From the NCBI GenBank assembly GCA_963739435.1, contig CAVUAN010000025.1, positions 1 to 64,000 on the forward strand: a stretch of DNA of 64,000 nt, in the 5' to 3' direction. Positions 1 through 10,449 of this stretch are shown in pieces. The notes under the pieces are model-generated. The model saw nothing but the letters and a program-made list of their open reading frames with translations. It did not search any database and had not been told where the DNA came from. A program made the position numbers and the translations under genes. Positions within the stretch are counted from its first letter, which is position 1. Every line of letters starts with the position of its first letter. Source of the stretch: CAVUAN01 sp963739435. GTDB taxonomy: Bacteria; Acidobacteriota; Thermoanaerobaculia; UBA5066; Gp7-AA6.

Positions 1-433
1 CTTTCGTAACGAAGAGGTTCTCGGGCTTGAGATCCCGGTGGACGATGCCCTTCTCGTGCGCGGCCGCAAGGCCCCGGGCGATCTCCCGCGCGTACTCGAT
101 CGCCTTTCTCGGAGCGAGCCGCCCTCCGGCCAGGAGCGAACGCAGCGTCTCGCCCTCGAGGAGCTCCTGGACGACGTAGGGAGCGTCCTCGTGGGTCCCG
201 ATGTCGTAGACGGCCGTGATGTTCGGATGGTTGAGAATGCCCGCCGCCCTGGCCTCCTGCTCGAACCGGCGCAACCGGTCGGCGTCGGCCGAGAAGGACG
301 CCGGCAGAACCTTGATCGCGACCTCGCGCCCGAGCCGCGGGTCCTTCGCCCGATAGACCTCGCCCATGCCTCCCGCGCCAAGGGGCGCGAGGATTTCGTA
401 GGGCCCGAGGCGCGTGCCCGCAGAGAGCTGCAT
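1..433 (-). CDS. Ser/Thr protein kinase, N-terminal part (continues past window edge)
   Basis: This is the N-lobe and the start of the C-lobe of a Hanks-type Ser/Thr protein kinase. Reading from ATG at 433, the glycine loop GAGGMGEVYR lies at about residues 19-28, the ATP-binding Lys of VAIK at 41, and the catalytic loop HRDLKPEN at about 132-139. The window ends at residue 144, so the activation loop and any C-terminal sensor are unseen. The start overlaps the stop of the upstream kinase gene by one base (TGATG), which implies translational coupling. Its N-terminus (LGPYEILAPLGAGGMGEV) is nearly the same as those of the next two kinases, so the three look like tandem paralogs. By analogy with them, a C-terminal propeller is likely but not visible. 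Confidence 0.93.
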   Translation of the reverse strand, partial: MQLSAGTRLGPYEILAPLGAGGMGEVYRAKDPRLGREVAIKVLPASFSADADRLRRFEQEARAAGILNHPNITAVYDIGTHEDAPYVVQELLEGETLRSLLAGGRLAPRKAIEYAREIARGLAAAHEKGIVHRDLKPENLFVTK

Positions 434-3082
434 CAGCGCGCGAGCTCGGCGCTCCAGTTCAGGACGATCGTCGTGGGGGGCATGGATTCGCGGCCGAGCG
501 GCGCGAGCATCAGGAATCGCTGGCCGTCGGCCGTCGGGAGGTAGTGGCTGCGGACGTTTGTCTTGGAGTGGATCCGGGCCTGGAACAGCGGCTGCGGGAT
601 GCCGGCTCGAATGGTCGCTCCCGACTCGATTCCAACGGCCATCAGCTTCAAGTCGGGTGAGCTGTAGTAGAGCTCCTTCCCGTCGCGGCGCCAGAGCGGT
701 TCGACCCCTCCGGCTGTCGAGACCTGCCACTTACCCTCGGCCACGGGAAAAGCCTGGACGTAGACCTCGAAGCGGCCCGACTCGTTCGACTGGTAGGCCA
801 GCCAGCGTCCGTCGGGAGAGAGGGCCGGTCTCGACTCGGAGAATGGAGTCTGCAGGACAAGGATCGGCTTGCGGTCGCCGAAGGTGGGCAGCGCCCAGAT
901 GTCCCAAAGGGTCTTCTTTCCCCTGCTCTGGTAGACGATGTACCTGCCGTCGTTCGACCAGTCGCACGCGAACTTGACCTCGTCGCTCGCCAGCAAGACC
1001 TTCTCTTCCCCCGCTCCGCTCGCGGCTTTCTGGTAGAGGTCGAGCTGTCCGCTCCGGTCGGAACTGAAAACGATCGTGGCGCCGTCGGGAGACCAGATCG
1101 GCTGAAACTCGTTGGCGGGGTCGAAGGTGAATCGCGACGTCACTCCACGGGCAAGATCGCGCAGCCAGATGTCGCTTTTGCCACTTCGGGGATCGAGCAG
1201 TTCGAGAGCAAGCCGGTCGCCCGTCGGGGAAAGGGCCGTTGCGCCGTATTCGCCCTGTTCTCCGAGAGTCGAGATCTCCTTTCCGTTTCGATCCACCCAC
1301 ACCAGCCGGTTTCCGGTCTGGCCGCTGCGATAGGCGAGGACGCCGTTGTGCGAGGTGGAGAAGCTCGCGAGGCCGGTTCCGGAAGCGCCGACCTGCTCGG
1401 CGAGAGGAACGGGTTCGCCCGTCGTCTTCAACGCTTTCGTATCGAAGCGCTGCGCCACCAGGGTGCTGTCGCGCACGAAGAGGAGATAGCCCGGAGGGGC
1501 AAAGGTGAGGAGCGACTGTGCGGGAGCGATCGCTTTCGACTCTTTGGAATCCAGAGAGCCGACCCGGTACGTGTTGTCTTCGGTTTTCTGGCCGAAGGCC
1601 AGGAAGAGGAAATGGCGGCCATCCGGCAGGAACTCTGGCCAGGAAGCCCCCGTTTCCTTGCGCCCCGTATCCGGCGCCACGGCCACGACAGGAGTGCCGC
1701 CCGCCGCGGAAACGCGGAAGATCGGGTCGGTCGGTCGGCCGTCGAAGAGGATCACGCCCTCCGGGCTCCAGGAGCCGTCGGAGCCCGCCGCGTCGCAGAT
1801 CTTCTGCGGCGGCCCGCCGGAAACTTCGACTTTCTTCAGCTTGCCTTCCGCGAAGAAGCCCAGGAAGCGGCTATCCGGCGACCAGAACGGGCGGGTCGCT
1901 CCCTCTGTGCCCGAGAGGGGCTGAGCGGTCAGGCCGCTCAAGGGCCGGACCCAAACCCTCGTCTTGCCCGAGGAGTCGGTGGCATTGAAGGCCAGAGTCT
2001 TTCCGTCCGGCGAAAGGCGGGGTGCGTCGATGACGGTGACCCCTTCGGGGGTCGGGATCTCGAAACGCATGATGGATGGCTTAACGGGTGCGCGGCGCGC
2101 GAAGCCAAGTCCCAGCGCCGCCGCGGCGGCGATCGCGACGCCGGCCACACCCCAGGCCAGCCGCTCCCGGTTCTTGCGCCGCGCGGCGACGGGAGCGGGC
2201 ACGCCTGCCTGCGAGCCTCCCTCCGCGATCCAGTTGAGCTGCAGCTTGACGTCGTGCGCGGTGTTCCAGCGGTCGTCTGGATCTTTCGCCAGGCACCCTT
2301 TGACGACCCTGTCCAACGCCGGCGGTGTCATCGGCTGGATCGTCGAGATCGCCGGCGGATCGGAATGCATGATCGAGCCGATCAGGCTCGCCTGGCTCTT
2401 TCCCGAGAAGGCCTTCTTGCCCGTCGCCATCTCGTAGAGCACGCAGCCGAATGCGAAGAGGTCGCTACGCGCGTCGGCCTCGCGCCCCTCGAGCTGCTCG
2501 GGCGCCATGTACTGGAAGGTCCCGAGGATCGTCCCCCGGCTCGTTAAGGGCTGGCTCTCCGGGAGGGCCGTCGGAAGGCTCGTCAAGGCCGACTCCGCGG
2601 TCTGCGGCGGGGCGGCGAGCTTGGCCAGGCCGAAGTCGAGCAGCTTGACGCCTGACTTCGTCAGCATGACGTTGCCCGGCTTCAGGTCGCGGTGAACGAT
2701 GCCGTTCTTGTGCGCGCGATCGAGCGCGTCGGCGATCTCGATTCCGCATTTCAAGAGCAGCTCGAGCGGCAGAGGCCCGCGTGCGAGCCGGTCGGCGAGG
2801 GTTTCGCCTTCCAGGAGCTCCATGACCAGGTACTCGACGCCGTCCTGGCTTCCGACGTCGTAAAGGGCGCAGATGTGCGGGTGCGAGAGCTGCGAGACGG
2901 TTCTCGCCTCCCGCTCGAACCGCTGACGCAGCTCCTCGGAGGAAGACAGGTGCCCCGGCAGGACCTTGATCGCAACGTCGCGCCCGAGGCGGGTGTCCGC
3001 GCCGGTAAACCTCTCCCATTCCCCCGGCGCCGATCGGCGCGAGGATCTCGTAGGGACCGAGACGGTTTCCTGTGGAGAGCAA
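433..3082 (-). CDS. Ser/Thr protein kinase with TolB/WD40-like C-terminal propeller, frameshifted near its start
   Basis: This is a membrane-anchored eukaryotic-like kinase of about 880 residues. The first frame (from 3082) carries the glycine loop GAGGMGEVYR. A frameshift at about 3012-3017 moves to the second frame, which holds VAIKVLP, then HRDLKPGN, DFGLAK and MAPEQ. A single transmembrane segment (GVAGVAIAAAAALGLGFA) follows at about residue 310. The extracytoplasmic part has repeated SPDG blades (SPDGKTLAF, SPDGRWLAYQ) typical of TolB/WD40-like propellers. Comparison with the paralogs suggests two G residues are missing from a G-run (expected VYRGADTRLG). Length and all kinase motifs are otherwise intact. 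Sequencing error or very recent inactivation cannot be told apart here. It is divergent from the next kinase (46 bp apart). Confidence 0.85.
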
Positions 3083-3128
3083 GTCCGAAGGATTCTAAGC
3101 GATCGGCGCGGCTATCATGGGGAGAACG

Positions 3129-5843
3129 ATGCCTCTTTCCCCCGGCCGGCGTATCGGGCCCTACGAGATCCTCGTGCCTCTTGGAGCGGGCGGCATGGGA
3201 GAGGTCCACAGGGCTCGGGACACCCGCCTCCATCGCGACGTCGCGATCAAGGCGCTCCCGGAGGAGTTCGCGCAGGTGGCCGGCCGCCTCACCCGTTTCG
3301 AACGCGAGGCGCGCGTGCTCGCCTCGTTGAATCATCCCAACATCGCGGCAATCTACGGGCTCGAGGAATCGGACGGCGCGACGTTCCTCGTTCTCGAGTG
3401 CGTCGAAGGGGAGACTCTGAGCGCCCGTCTCGCCTCGGGGCCGCTCCCGATCGAAGAAGCCCTTTCCATCTGCTCGCAGATCGCCCGGGGGCTTTCGGCC
3501 GCGCACGAGGCGGGCGTGATCCACCGCGACCTGAAGCCCGGCAACGTCATGGTCCGCCCGGACGGGACAGTCAAGGTTCTCGATTTCGGGCTCGCGCGCG
3601 CGGGCGAATCGGGTTCTGCGGCTCTTGACGACCAGTCGAAATCGCCGACCGTGACTGCGGCAACGGAAGCCGGCGTGATCCAGGGCACCGCGCCCTACAT
3701 GAGCCCCGAGCAGGCTCGCGGAAAGCCGCTCGACAAGCGCACGGACGTGTTCTCTTTCGGTTGCGTCCTCTACGAGTGTCTGGCCGGCCGGCGGGCGTTT
3801 GGAGGCCAGACCGTCTCCGACACGCTTGCCGCGATTCTCACGTCGGAGCCGGACCGCAGCGCGCTTCCGGCGCCGCTGCCCGACAGGGTCCGGATTCTCC
3901 TGCGGCGGTGCCTCGAAAAGGACCCCGCACGGCGTCTTCACGATCTGGCCGACGCGCGCATCGAGATCGAAGACACGTTCGAGAGTTCGGAGATCCCGCC
4001 GGGCGCTCCCGTCCCCGCTTCCCTCGGGAGCCGACTCGGCTGGAGTGCGGCGGGGCTGATCGTGGGAGCGCTCGTCGTCCTCCTCGGGGAGCGCGCCCTG
4101 AGGCCCTCGCGCTCGACCGTTGCAGCCGCCGTACCCACCCGATCCACTCTGATCTTGCCGCCCGGTTTGAGCCTGCGCGCCGCGCCGTTTCAGCCCTCGA
4201 TGGCCTTCTCGCCGGACGGAAGGCGCCTCGTCCTTTCAGTCCGCGACGTCAAGGGTCGTCTTCATTTGCGCTCTCTCGACCGGCCGCAGACCGAGCCCAT
4301 ACCCGGCACCGAGCGTGGCTTCAGTCCCTTCTTCTCACCGGATGGGGAATGGCTGGGGTTCTTCACCGGCCGGGAGCTCAAGAAGGTGGCTCTTGCCGGC
4401 GGGGCGCCTCAAGTCGTCTGCGCGGTGCCCCCGATTACGGCCGGCGGAGCCTGGACTCAAGACGGCTGGATCTATTTTGGAATCATCAACGCGGGTCTCC
4501 AGCGTGTTCGGTCCTCGGGGGGCAACCCGGAGCCCTTCACGACGCCCGACCGAAAGGCCGGGGAGCGCGCGCACGTCTGGCCGCAGGTCCTGCCGGGCAG
4601 CTCGCAACTTCTCGTGGTCGTCCGAGCGGGAAAAGACTTCCAGGACTACGAGCGATCCAATCTCGCGGTTCTGTCGCTTACGAGCCGCACGCTGCGCACG
4701 GTTCTCGCCGGCATTTCCTTCGGCCAATTCGGGCCGCCGGGCCATCTCCTCTTTGTGCGCGGCAGCTCGGTCCTGGCGGCTCCCTGCGATCCGCGGACCC
4801 TCGAGCCGTCCGGCCCTCATTTCGCGCTGCCATCCGACGTCACGGTTGCTGCGGAAGCACGAAAGCCCTACCTCGCGGCGGCGGCCGGTGTGCTGGCGTA
4901 TGCCGTCGGAGAGTCGGAGCCGATGCGCTCGTCGACGCTGGTGTGGGTGGACAGCGCCGGCCGCGAGGAACCGCTGGCGCTCGCGCCGGGAAACTACCAG
5001 AGCCCACGCCTCTCGCCCGACGGAAAGACCCTGGCCCTTCATGTGACAGACGGGGCGCGGCAGAGCCTATTCACCTACGACCTTGCGAGAAACGTCCTTT
5101 CACCTCTCCTTCCGGAGCCGGGCCGCTCCTTCGACCCGACCTGGACCCCCGACTCCCGCCGGGTCGTGTTTGCCTCGTTCGACGAGGGATGGCCGCGACT
5201 GTTCTGGAAGAACGCCGACGGGAGCGGCTCGCCCGAAGCGCTCTCCACGGGAGCGACGCCCGAGTTCCCGACGAGCGTCTCGCCGGACGGACGCACACTC
5301 GCCTACACGGCAGATCCGCGAGGCACGATCGACTCCATGGACGTCTGGCTCCTCGGGCTCGACGGGAAGAGGGAGCGGCGCGCGTGGTTCGAGACGCCCT
5401 TCAAGGAGTACTCGCCCTTCTTCTCGCCCGACGGGGCCTTGATCGCCTACACGGCGGAGGAAGCCGGCCACAAACCCGAAGTGTACGTTCGGCCCTTCCC
5501 CGGTCCCGGAGGGCGGATCAAGGTCTCAGGCAGCGACGGAGGCAGTGAGGCCCTCTGGTCACCCGACGGGAGCGAGATCTTCTACCGCTCGAGGGCCGAC
5601 GAGCTCCTGGCTGTCAGGGTCGTCCGGTCGCCGACGCTTTCCGCGTCGGCCCCGCGGCTCGTCCTGAAGACAGAACCCTATTTGGGCGGGGGGCGCGAGG
5701 ACCTCGGACGGGAGTACGACATTTCTCTCGATGGAAAGCGATTCCTCTTCGTCAAGCCGCTCGAGACGAAACAGCAGTCAATCACGCAGCTCGAGCTCGT
5801 CACGGACTGGCCAGCCGTTTTCGGTCGAGCCGCAAAGCCCTGA
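3129..5843 (+). CDS. Ser/Thr protein kinase with TolB/WD40-like C-terminal propeller
   Basis: This is an intact kinase of 904 residues. Glycine loop GAGGMGEVHR, VAIKALP, HRDLKPGN, DFGLAR and MSPEQ are all present in the N-terminal 280 residues. One transmembrane segment (AAGLIVGALVVLLG) lies near residue 305, and a long outer domain has propeller blades marked by SPDG (FSPDGRRLVLS, LSPDGKTLALH, FSPDGALIAYT). Start choice: ATG at 3129 has GGGAGA immediately upstream; the in-frame ATG at 3117 lacks such a site. The topology (cytoplasmic kinase, outer propeller) suggests a receptor kinase that senses an envelope ligand, which is inference. It is convergent with the next gene, only 13 bp away, and no hairpin terminator is visible between them. 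Confidence 0.95.
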   Translation: MPLSPGRRIGPYEILVPLGAGGMGEVHRARDTRLHRDVAIKALPEEFAQVAGRLTRFEREARVLASLNHPNIAAIYGLEESDGATFLVLECVEGETLSARLASGPLPIEEALSICSQIARGLSAAHEAGVIHRDLKPGNVMVRPDGTVKVLDFGLARAGESGSAALDDQSKSPTVTAATEAGVIQGTAPYMSPEQARGKPLDKRTDVFSFGCVLYECLAGRRAFGGQTVSDTLAAILTSEPDRSALPAPLPDRVRILLRRCLEKDPARRLHDLADARIEIEDTFESSEIPPGAPVPASLGSRLGWSAAGLIVGALVVLLGERALRPSRSTVAAAVPTRSTLILPPGLSLRAAPFQPSMAFSPDGRRLVLSVRDVKGRLHLRSLDRPQTEPIPGTERGFSPFFSPDGEWLGFFTGRELKKVALAGGAPQVVCAVPPITAGGAWTQDGWIYFGIINAGLQRVRSSGGNPEPFTTPDRKAGERAHVWPQVLPGSSQLLVVVRAGKDFQDYERSNLAVLSLTSRTLRTVLAGISFGQFGPPGHLLFVRGSSVLAAPCDPRTLEPSGPHFALPSDVTVAAEARKPYLAAAAGVLAYAVGESEPMRSSTLVWVDSAGREEPLALAPGNYQSPRLSPDGKTLALHVTDGARQSLFTYDLARNVLSPLLPEPGRSFDPTWTPDSRRVVFASFDEGWPRLFWKNADGSGSPEALSTGATPEFPTSVSPDGRTLAYTADPRGTIDSMDVWLLGLDGKRERRAWFETPFKEYSPFFSPDGALIAYTAEEAGHKPEVYVRPFPGPGGRIKVSGSDGGSEALWSPDGSEIFYRSRADELLAVRVVRSPTLSASAPRLVLKTEPYLGGGREDLGREYDISLDGKRFLFVKPLETKQQSITQLELVTDWPAVFGRAAKP

Positions 5844-5856
5844 CGACCCGCGCCGA

Positions 5857-7044
5857 TCACGCGGGCCAGAGGCACGCGGAGGAGCCGACCCACTTCTTGT
5901 TCTGGTTGAAGGCGACGCCCATCATCTTGCCCTGCGAGAGGCGGGCGAGCGTCGTGACCGGCATCGGTCTGCCGTCTTTCCACAGGAACATGACGCGGAC
6001 CTCGACCTTCGAGCCGCCTCCATAAGGCGAGGCGACGGCCTCGGCATAGGCCACCTTGCGCATGAGCAGAAACTGGCCGCGTCGGGCGGGCTCGATTGCA
6101 TCGAGGTCCGAGGCCGTCACATCGACTTTGACCCCGGAGCCCGCGAAGGAAAAGAGAGGCTTCAAGACCCAGTCCGGCAGGTCCTCGGGCCACTTTGAGA
6201 GTTCGGACAGGAAGTGGGCTTCCGGAACGGCCGGGTGCTTCAAACGCGGCAGCGAGTGCTTGGACCAGCGGAAGTACCAGTTGGGGTGGCCGGCCCACTC
6301 GACCTCGAGCGGCTCGGTTAAGGAAAACGGCAGCTCGATCTTCTTCGCGTGGAGCTCGTCGAAAATGACGCGGTTGTAGATGCGGAGAATCCGGGTCGGT
6401 TTGCCGCCGCGGTCGTACCAGAGCTCCCGGCCCCGTTTCGTAACCCCGGCTAAGTCGACAGCGCGGACTCTCCAGAGCAGCTCGGTCGCGGCGAAATCGG
6501 GGTAGGTCTTCTGGGTCGGCGGATCGATGTCCAGGAGGATGACGTTCTCGTCGGGGTGACCGTTTGTGATTGCGTCGCCGACTGTGCGGATGTAGCCCTC
6601 TTCCGTCAATCCCGAGAGCAGAAAGCCGAGGTTCTCGCCGGCGGGGCAATCCTCGCGTTGCGCCTGCGCCTGGACGAACTGGAAGCCGTAGAGCGAGGGA
6701 AAAGCCTGCAGCTCGATCAAGCGCGGGGCGAGCCGCCCCCCTTCCTGCACCACGGCGAAATCCACCTGCGCGCAGAAGGGGTGCGGCCCTTCGCCCGGCA
6801 CGTCGAGGCCGGGCGGGATCGCTTCGCGGGAGAACGCGAGCTGCTCGGGCCGCGCGAGCTCGTCGAGGATCTCTCGCGCCGCCTGGACCATCGCATCGCG
6901 CAACTCGAGCGGCAGAAACACCGGCGTCTCGCACATTCGGAAGTGGATCTCGCAGCCGAGCCGCTTCTCGAGCCGGCGGTGGGTCGCCTCGTAGCCTTGT
7001 TCAGTGAAGCCGGAATTGAAGGCTTGGCGCAGGGATTGAATCAT
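5857..7044 (-). CDS. ATP-grasp-like protein of an amidoligase cluster
   Basis: This 395-residue cytoplasmic protein is of uncertain function. Its C-terminal half has features of an ATP-grasp fold: a candidate nucleotide-binding strand-loop (WVLKPLFSFAGSGVKV, about residues 280-295), then LLMRKVAY and a late acidic stretch (KVEVRVMFLW). I cannot place it in a named family. It is the last gene of a co-directional set (ATP-grasp, GCS2 ligase, M29 peptidase, this gene), so a role in making or remodelling a small amide or peptide is inferred. The ATG at 7044 lies inside an inverted tandem-repeat array with no Shine-Dalgarno sequence. An in-frame TGA just upstream rules out an earlier start, and residues LRQAFNSGFTEQGYEA look like genuine N-terminal sequence. 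Confidence 0.7.
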   Translation of the reverse strand: MIQSLRQAFNSGFTEQGYEATHRRLEKRLGCEIHFRMCETPVFLPLELRDAMVQAAREILDELARPEQLAFSREAIPPGLDVPGEGPHPFCAQVDFAVVQEGGRLAPRLIELQAFPSLYGFQFVQAQAQREDCPAGENLGFLLSGLTEEGYIRTVGDAITNGHPDENVILLDIDPPTQKTYPDFAATELLWRVRAVDLAGVTKRGRELWYDRGGKPTRILRIYNRVIFDELHAKKIELPFSLTEPLEVEWAGHPNWYFRWSKHSLPRLKHPAVPEAHFLSELSKWPEDLPDWVLKPLFSFAGSGVKVDVTASDLDAIEPARRGQFLLMRKVAYAEAVASPYGGGSKVEVRVMFLWKDGRPMPVTTLARLSQGKMMGVAFNQNKKWVGSSACLWPA

Positions 7045-7127
7045 TGATTCATTGAATCATTGGTTGATTGGGGCGGGACGAGTCAATGAATCAATGAGTC
7101 AATGAATCAATGATTCAATGAACCAAT
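7034..7127. repeat. Inverted tandem array of octamer TCAATGAA/TTCATTGA units
   Basis: Two arms of degenerate 8-bp units (TCAATGAA and variants) flank a GC-rich spacer at 7071-7081. A 20-bp segment at 7036-7055 is perfectly complementary to 7099-7118, so the transcript of the minus strand could fold into a long hairpin. The left arm contains the ATG (7042-7044) of the downstream ATP-grasp-like gene. The right arm ends about 3 bases before the stop codon of the M29 peptidase gene (7130-7132). The AT-rich arrays stand out sharply from the surrounding GC-rich DNA. Confidence 0.9.
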
Positions 7128-7129
7128 TC

Positions 7130-8152
7130 TCAGATCAGGAACTTCGACTCGGCCATGATCTGTTCGCCGTCGAACCAGATGTCGAACCGGTGCCCGACGA
7201 TGTCGATGTGGGTCGTGCTCCTCCACGTGGCGCCCGTGTGCTCGGAATACGGGTGGCCGAACGCGAGGTGAAGGGTCGGGATCTTCTCGTCCTGGAGGAT
7301 GTTGCCGATGACGTGATGGAGGGCGACGTTCGTCCCGATCGCGAACTCGCCGACGCGGTTGGAGTTCTCGTCGGTCGCCGTGTAGGCGTTGAACTCGTTG
7401 ACCAGATCCGAGTTCTTGCAGCGCACGTCGGCAATGCGGCTGTTTTCGATCGTCACCGAGAGGGGGGTGGCCTCGAGGTTTCCGTACCGCGCGCAGAGAT
7501 ACTCGCCGACGACCCCGTCGGCCACGTAAACACCATCGACGCGGGCCGGGCAGGTCAGGACCTCGCCGCCCGGCAGGTTTCCCCACTTGGAGGTCGAGAT
7601 GATGCCGGAAGTCTTCAGCCACCGGATGTCCGGGTCGAAGGTGGCCTCGATGTGAGAGCCTCCGGGCGACGTGGCGACGATCTTCTTCGCTTTCATCGCG
7701 CGGGTGTGCACGCGCTGCGAGATGGCGTCGACCTCTGAAAAGTCCGCCCGCATGGCTTCGCACATGATCTGGTGGGAGATCGCCACCATGTGGGCGTGGC
7801 GGATCTGCCGCCGGTCCACGACCTCGGTCAAGGCTCGCCGGAAGGCGAGCTCGCCCGTCTTGGGCTGGCCGGCGTAGATCGAGACATCCGCCCGTTCCAG
7901 AGCCTGGCGGATGGGTGCGGGGATGGTGAGCATCGGCCGCTCCCCATAGTCCTCCATGACGTGGGCTTCGACGGCGGCGCCGACCTGGCGAATCTGGTCG
8001 GCGAGCGACGCGGCGATCTCTTCGGTCTCGAGATCCGTCACGAGGGCCACGCGCTCGTGGGGCTGGATCCGCAGGCAGGTGCGGATGGCGTTGCGCGCGC
8101 CAGGCACCAGGTCCTCGGCGTACACGGATCGCAGCTCGGTCAGGTTTTGCAT
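7130..8152 (-). CDS. M29-family aminopeptidase (aminopeptidase T/leucyl aminopeptidase type)
   Basis: This 340-residue protein resembles the thermophilic M29 metallopeptidases, two-metal enzymes that release N-terminal residues from peptides in the cytoplasm. Family hallmarks are the Glu in LPGGEV (about residue 197), GEFAIGTN (about 267-274) and the metal-binding run HLAFGHPYSEHTGA followed by HID near the C-terminus. The length is slightly below that of typical M29 enzymes (about 400). The start ATG at 8152 has AGGAG about nine bases upstream. It sits between the GCS2-type ligase and the ATP-grasp-like gene, so it may trim or recycle the product of those ligases; this is inferred from position only. 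Confidence 0.85.
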   Translation of the reverse strand: MQNLTELRSVYAEDLVPGARNAIRTCLRIQPHERVALVTDLETEEIAASLADQIRQVGAAVEAHVMEDYGERPMLTIPAPIRQALERADVSIYAGQPKTGELAFRRALTEVVDRRQIRHAHMVAISHQIMCEAMRADFSEVDAISQRVHTRAMKAKKIVATSPGGSHIEATFDPDIRWLKTSGIISTSKWGNLPGGEVLTCPARVDGVYVADGVVGEYLCARYGNLEATPLSVTIENSRIADVRCKNSDLVNEFNAYTATDENSNRVGEFAIGTNVALHHVIGNILQDEKIPTLHLAFGHPYSEHTGATWRSTTHIDIVGHRFDIWFDGEQIMAESKFLI

Positions 8153-8205
8153 GCTGTGTGAGCGCTCCTAAATGCTAAACGTCGATCGGGCGCGGGCCGC
8201 TCGGC

Positions 8206-9348
<1,143 letters not shown>

Positions 9349-9355
9349 GGCGGAG

Positions 9356-10381
9356 CTACTCGGTCGGCCGCGTGCGGGGCGTCGGGGCCTTCGGACGCGG
9401 CGGGAGCTTGCGGGGCCTGTCGGCGGCGCGCCGGCCATCGGAGCGGCCGTTGCCGCCGGAGAGGAAATTCTGCCATCGGTAGTCGTTGACGGGCGGGGCA
9501 TCCGTCTTCACGCGCTCGATCAGCCATTTCGCGGCGTGCTCGAGCACCCACTCGAAGTTCTCGGGCCCGACAGAGTTCAAATCGGCGTCCGGCGCCGGGT
9601 TCAAGAAGTCAATCGCATAGGGCACGCCGTCGCGCACGGCGAATTCGAGCGTGTCGAAATCGTAGCCGAGCGCGTTGACGAGCTTCAGGCAATCGCCGCG
9701 CACCCGCTCGAATATCTTCGGGTCGATCGGCGAAGGATCCTTCACGTAGCGGCCGGCGTGGGGCTGCCGCGGGTCGTAACGCATGATGTGGACATACTTG
9801 CGGCCGATGACGTAGCAGCGGAAGTACTCGGTGAAGACGATCTCCTCCTGAAGCGTCATCACGTTCTGGCCCGATTCCTTGTAGGCGGCAAACAGCTCCT
9901 CGGGGCTCGTCACCCGGTAGACGCTCTTCCAGCCTCCGCCCGAGTAGGGCTTGAAGAAAGCCGGGAAGCCGATGTGGCCGAAGATCTCCTCCCACTGGAG
10001 CGGGAAGACGAGGTTCGACATCGATTGGGCCGTCGTGTCGGGCGGGTGCTGGTTCGAGGGAAGGATCACGGTCTTCGGTACCGCGACGCCGACGGCTTTT
10101 GCCACGACGTTATTGAAGAACTTGTCGTCGGCCGACCACCAGAAGGGGTTGTTGACGACGATCGTCCCGTCGGCGACGGCCTTCTTCAGGGCAGCCCGGT
10201 AAAAGGGGATGTCCTGGCTGATCCGGTCGAGGATCAGGTCGTACTTTTTCGGCGTCTCGAGCGAGACGCCGCCGATGGAGACCGGCTCGGCTGTGACCTC
10301 CGCGCCGGCCTTGTTGATGCGCTCGGCCAGGGCATGGGGAAAGGAGCGTTCCTGGCCGAAGAGAATGCCTATGGTTTTCAT
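9356..10381 (-). CDS. ATP-grasp ligase (D-Ala-D-Ala ligase/RimK-like)
   Basis: This 341-residue protein has an N-terminal pre-ATP-grasp domain (MKTIGILFGQERSFPHALAERI) and an ATP-grasp domain: FPAFFKPYSGGGWKSVYRV (phosphate-binding loop, about residue 145), LQEEIVFTEYFRCYVIG, then DTLEFAVRDGVPYAIDFLNPAPD (metal-binding Asp/Asn near 280). The C-terminal 40 residues are basic and Pro/Arg-rich and look disordered. ATP-grasp enzymes activate a carboxylate as an acylphosphate and couple it to an amine or thiol. It is the first gene of the four-gene set and starts 68 bp after rph. This is not cell-wall Ddl by context; the substrate is unknown. Confidence 0.85.
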   Translation of the reverse strand: MKTIGILFGQERSFPHALAERINKAGAEVTAEPVSIGGVSLETPKKYDLILDRISQDIPFYRAALKKAVADGTIVVNNPFWWSADDKFFNNVVAKAVGVAVPKTVILPSNQHPPDTTAQSMSNLVFPLQWEEIFGHIGFPAFFKPYSGGGWKSVYRVTSPEELFAAYKESGQNVMTLQEEIVFTEYFRCYVIGRKYVHIMRYDPRQPHAGRYVKDPSPIDPKIFERVRGDCLKLVNALGYDFDTLEFAVRDGVPYAIDFLNPAPDADLNSVGPENFEWVLEHAAKWLIERVKTDAPPVNDYRWQNFLSGGNGRSDGRRAADRPRKLPPRPKAPTPRTRPTE

Positions 10382-10449
10382 GTTCGTGACCCCAATGGAA
10401 TGACCGTTCGCGGCCCCGGCCGCGGGGGGCGGATTATGTCAGAAAGGGG

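Noticed and set aside
5844..5856. Terminator between the propeller kinase and the ATP-grasp-like gene
   Set aside because: Only 13 bp separate the two convergent stops and no hairpin with a T-run is present.
7034..7127. CRISPR-like repeats
   Set aside because: Units are 8 bp and degenerate with no spacers, so not a CRISPR array; the same applies to the other short arrays.
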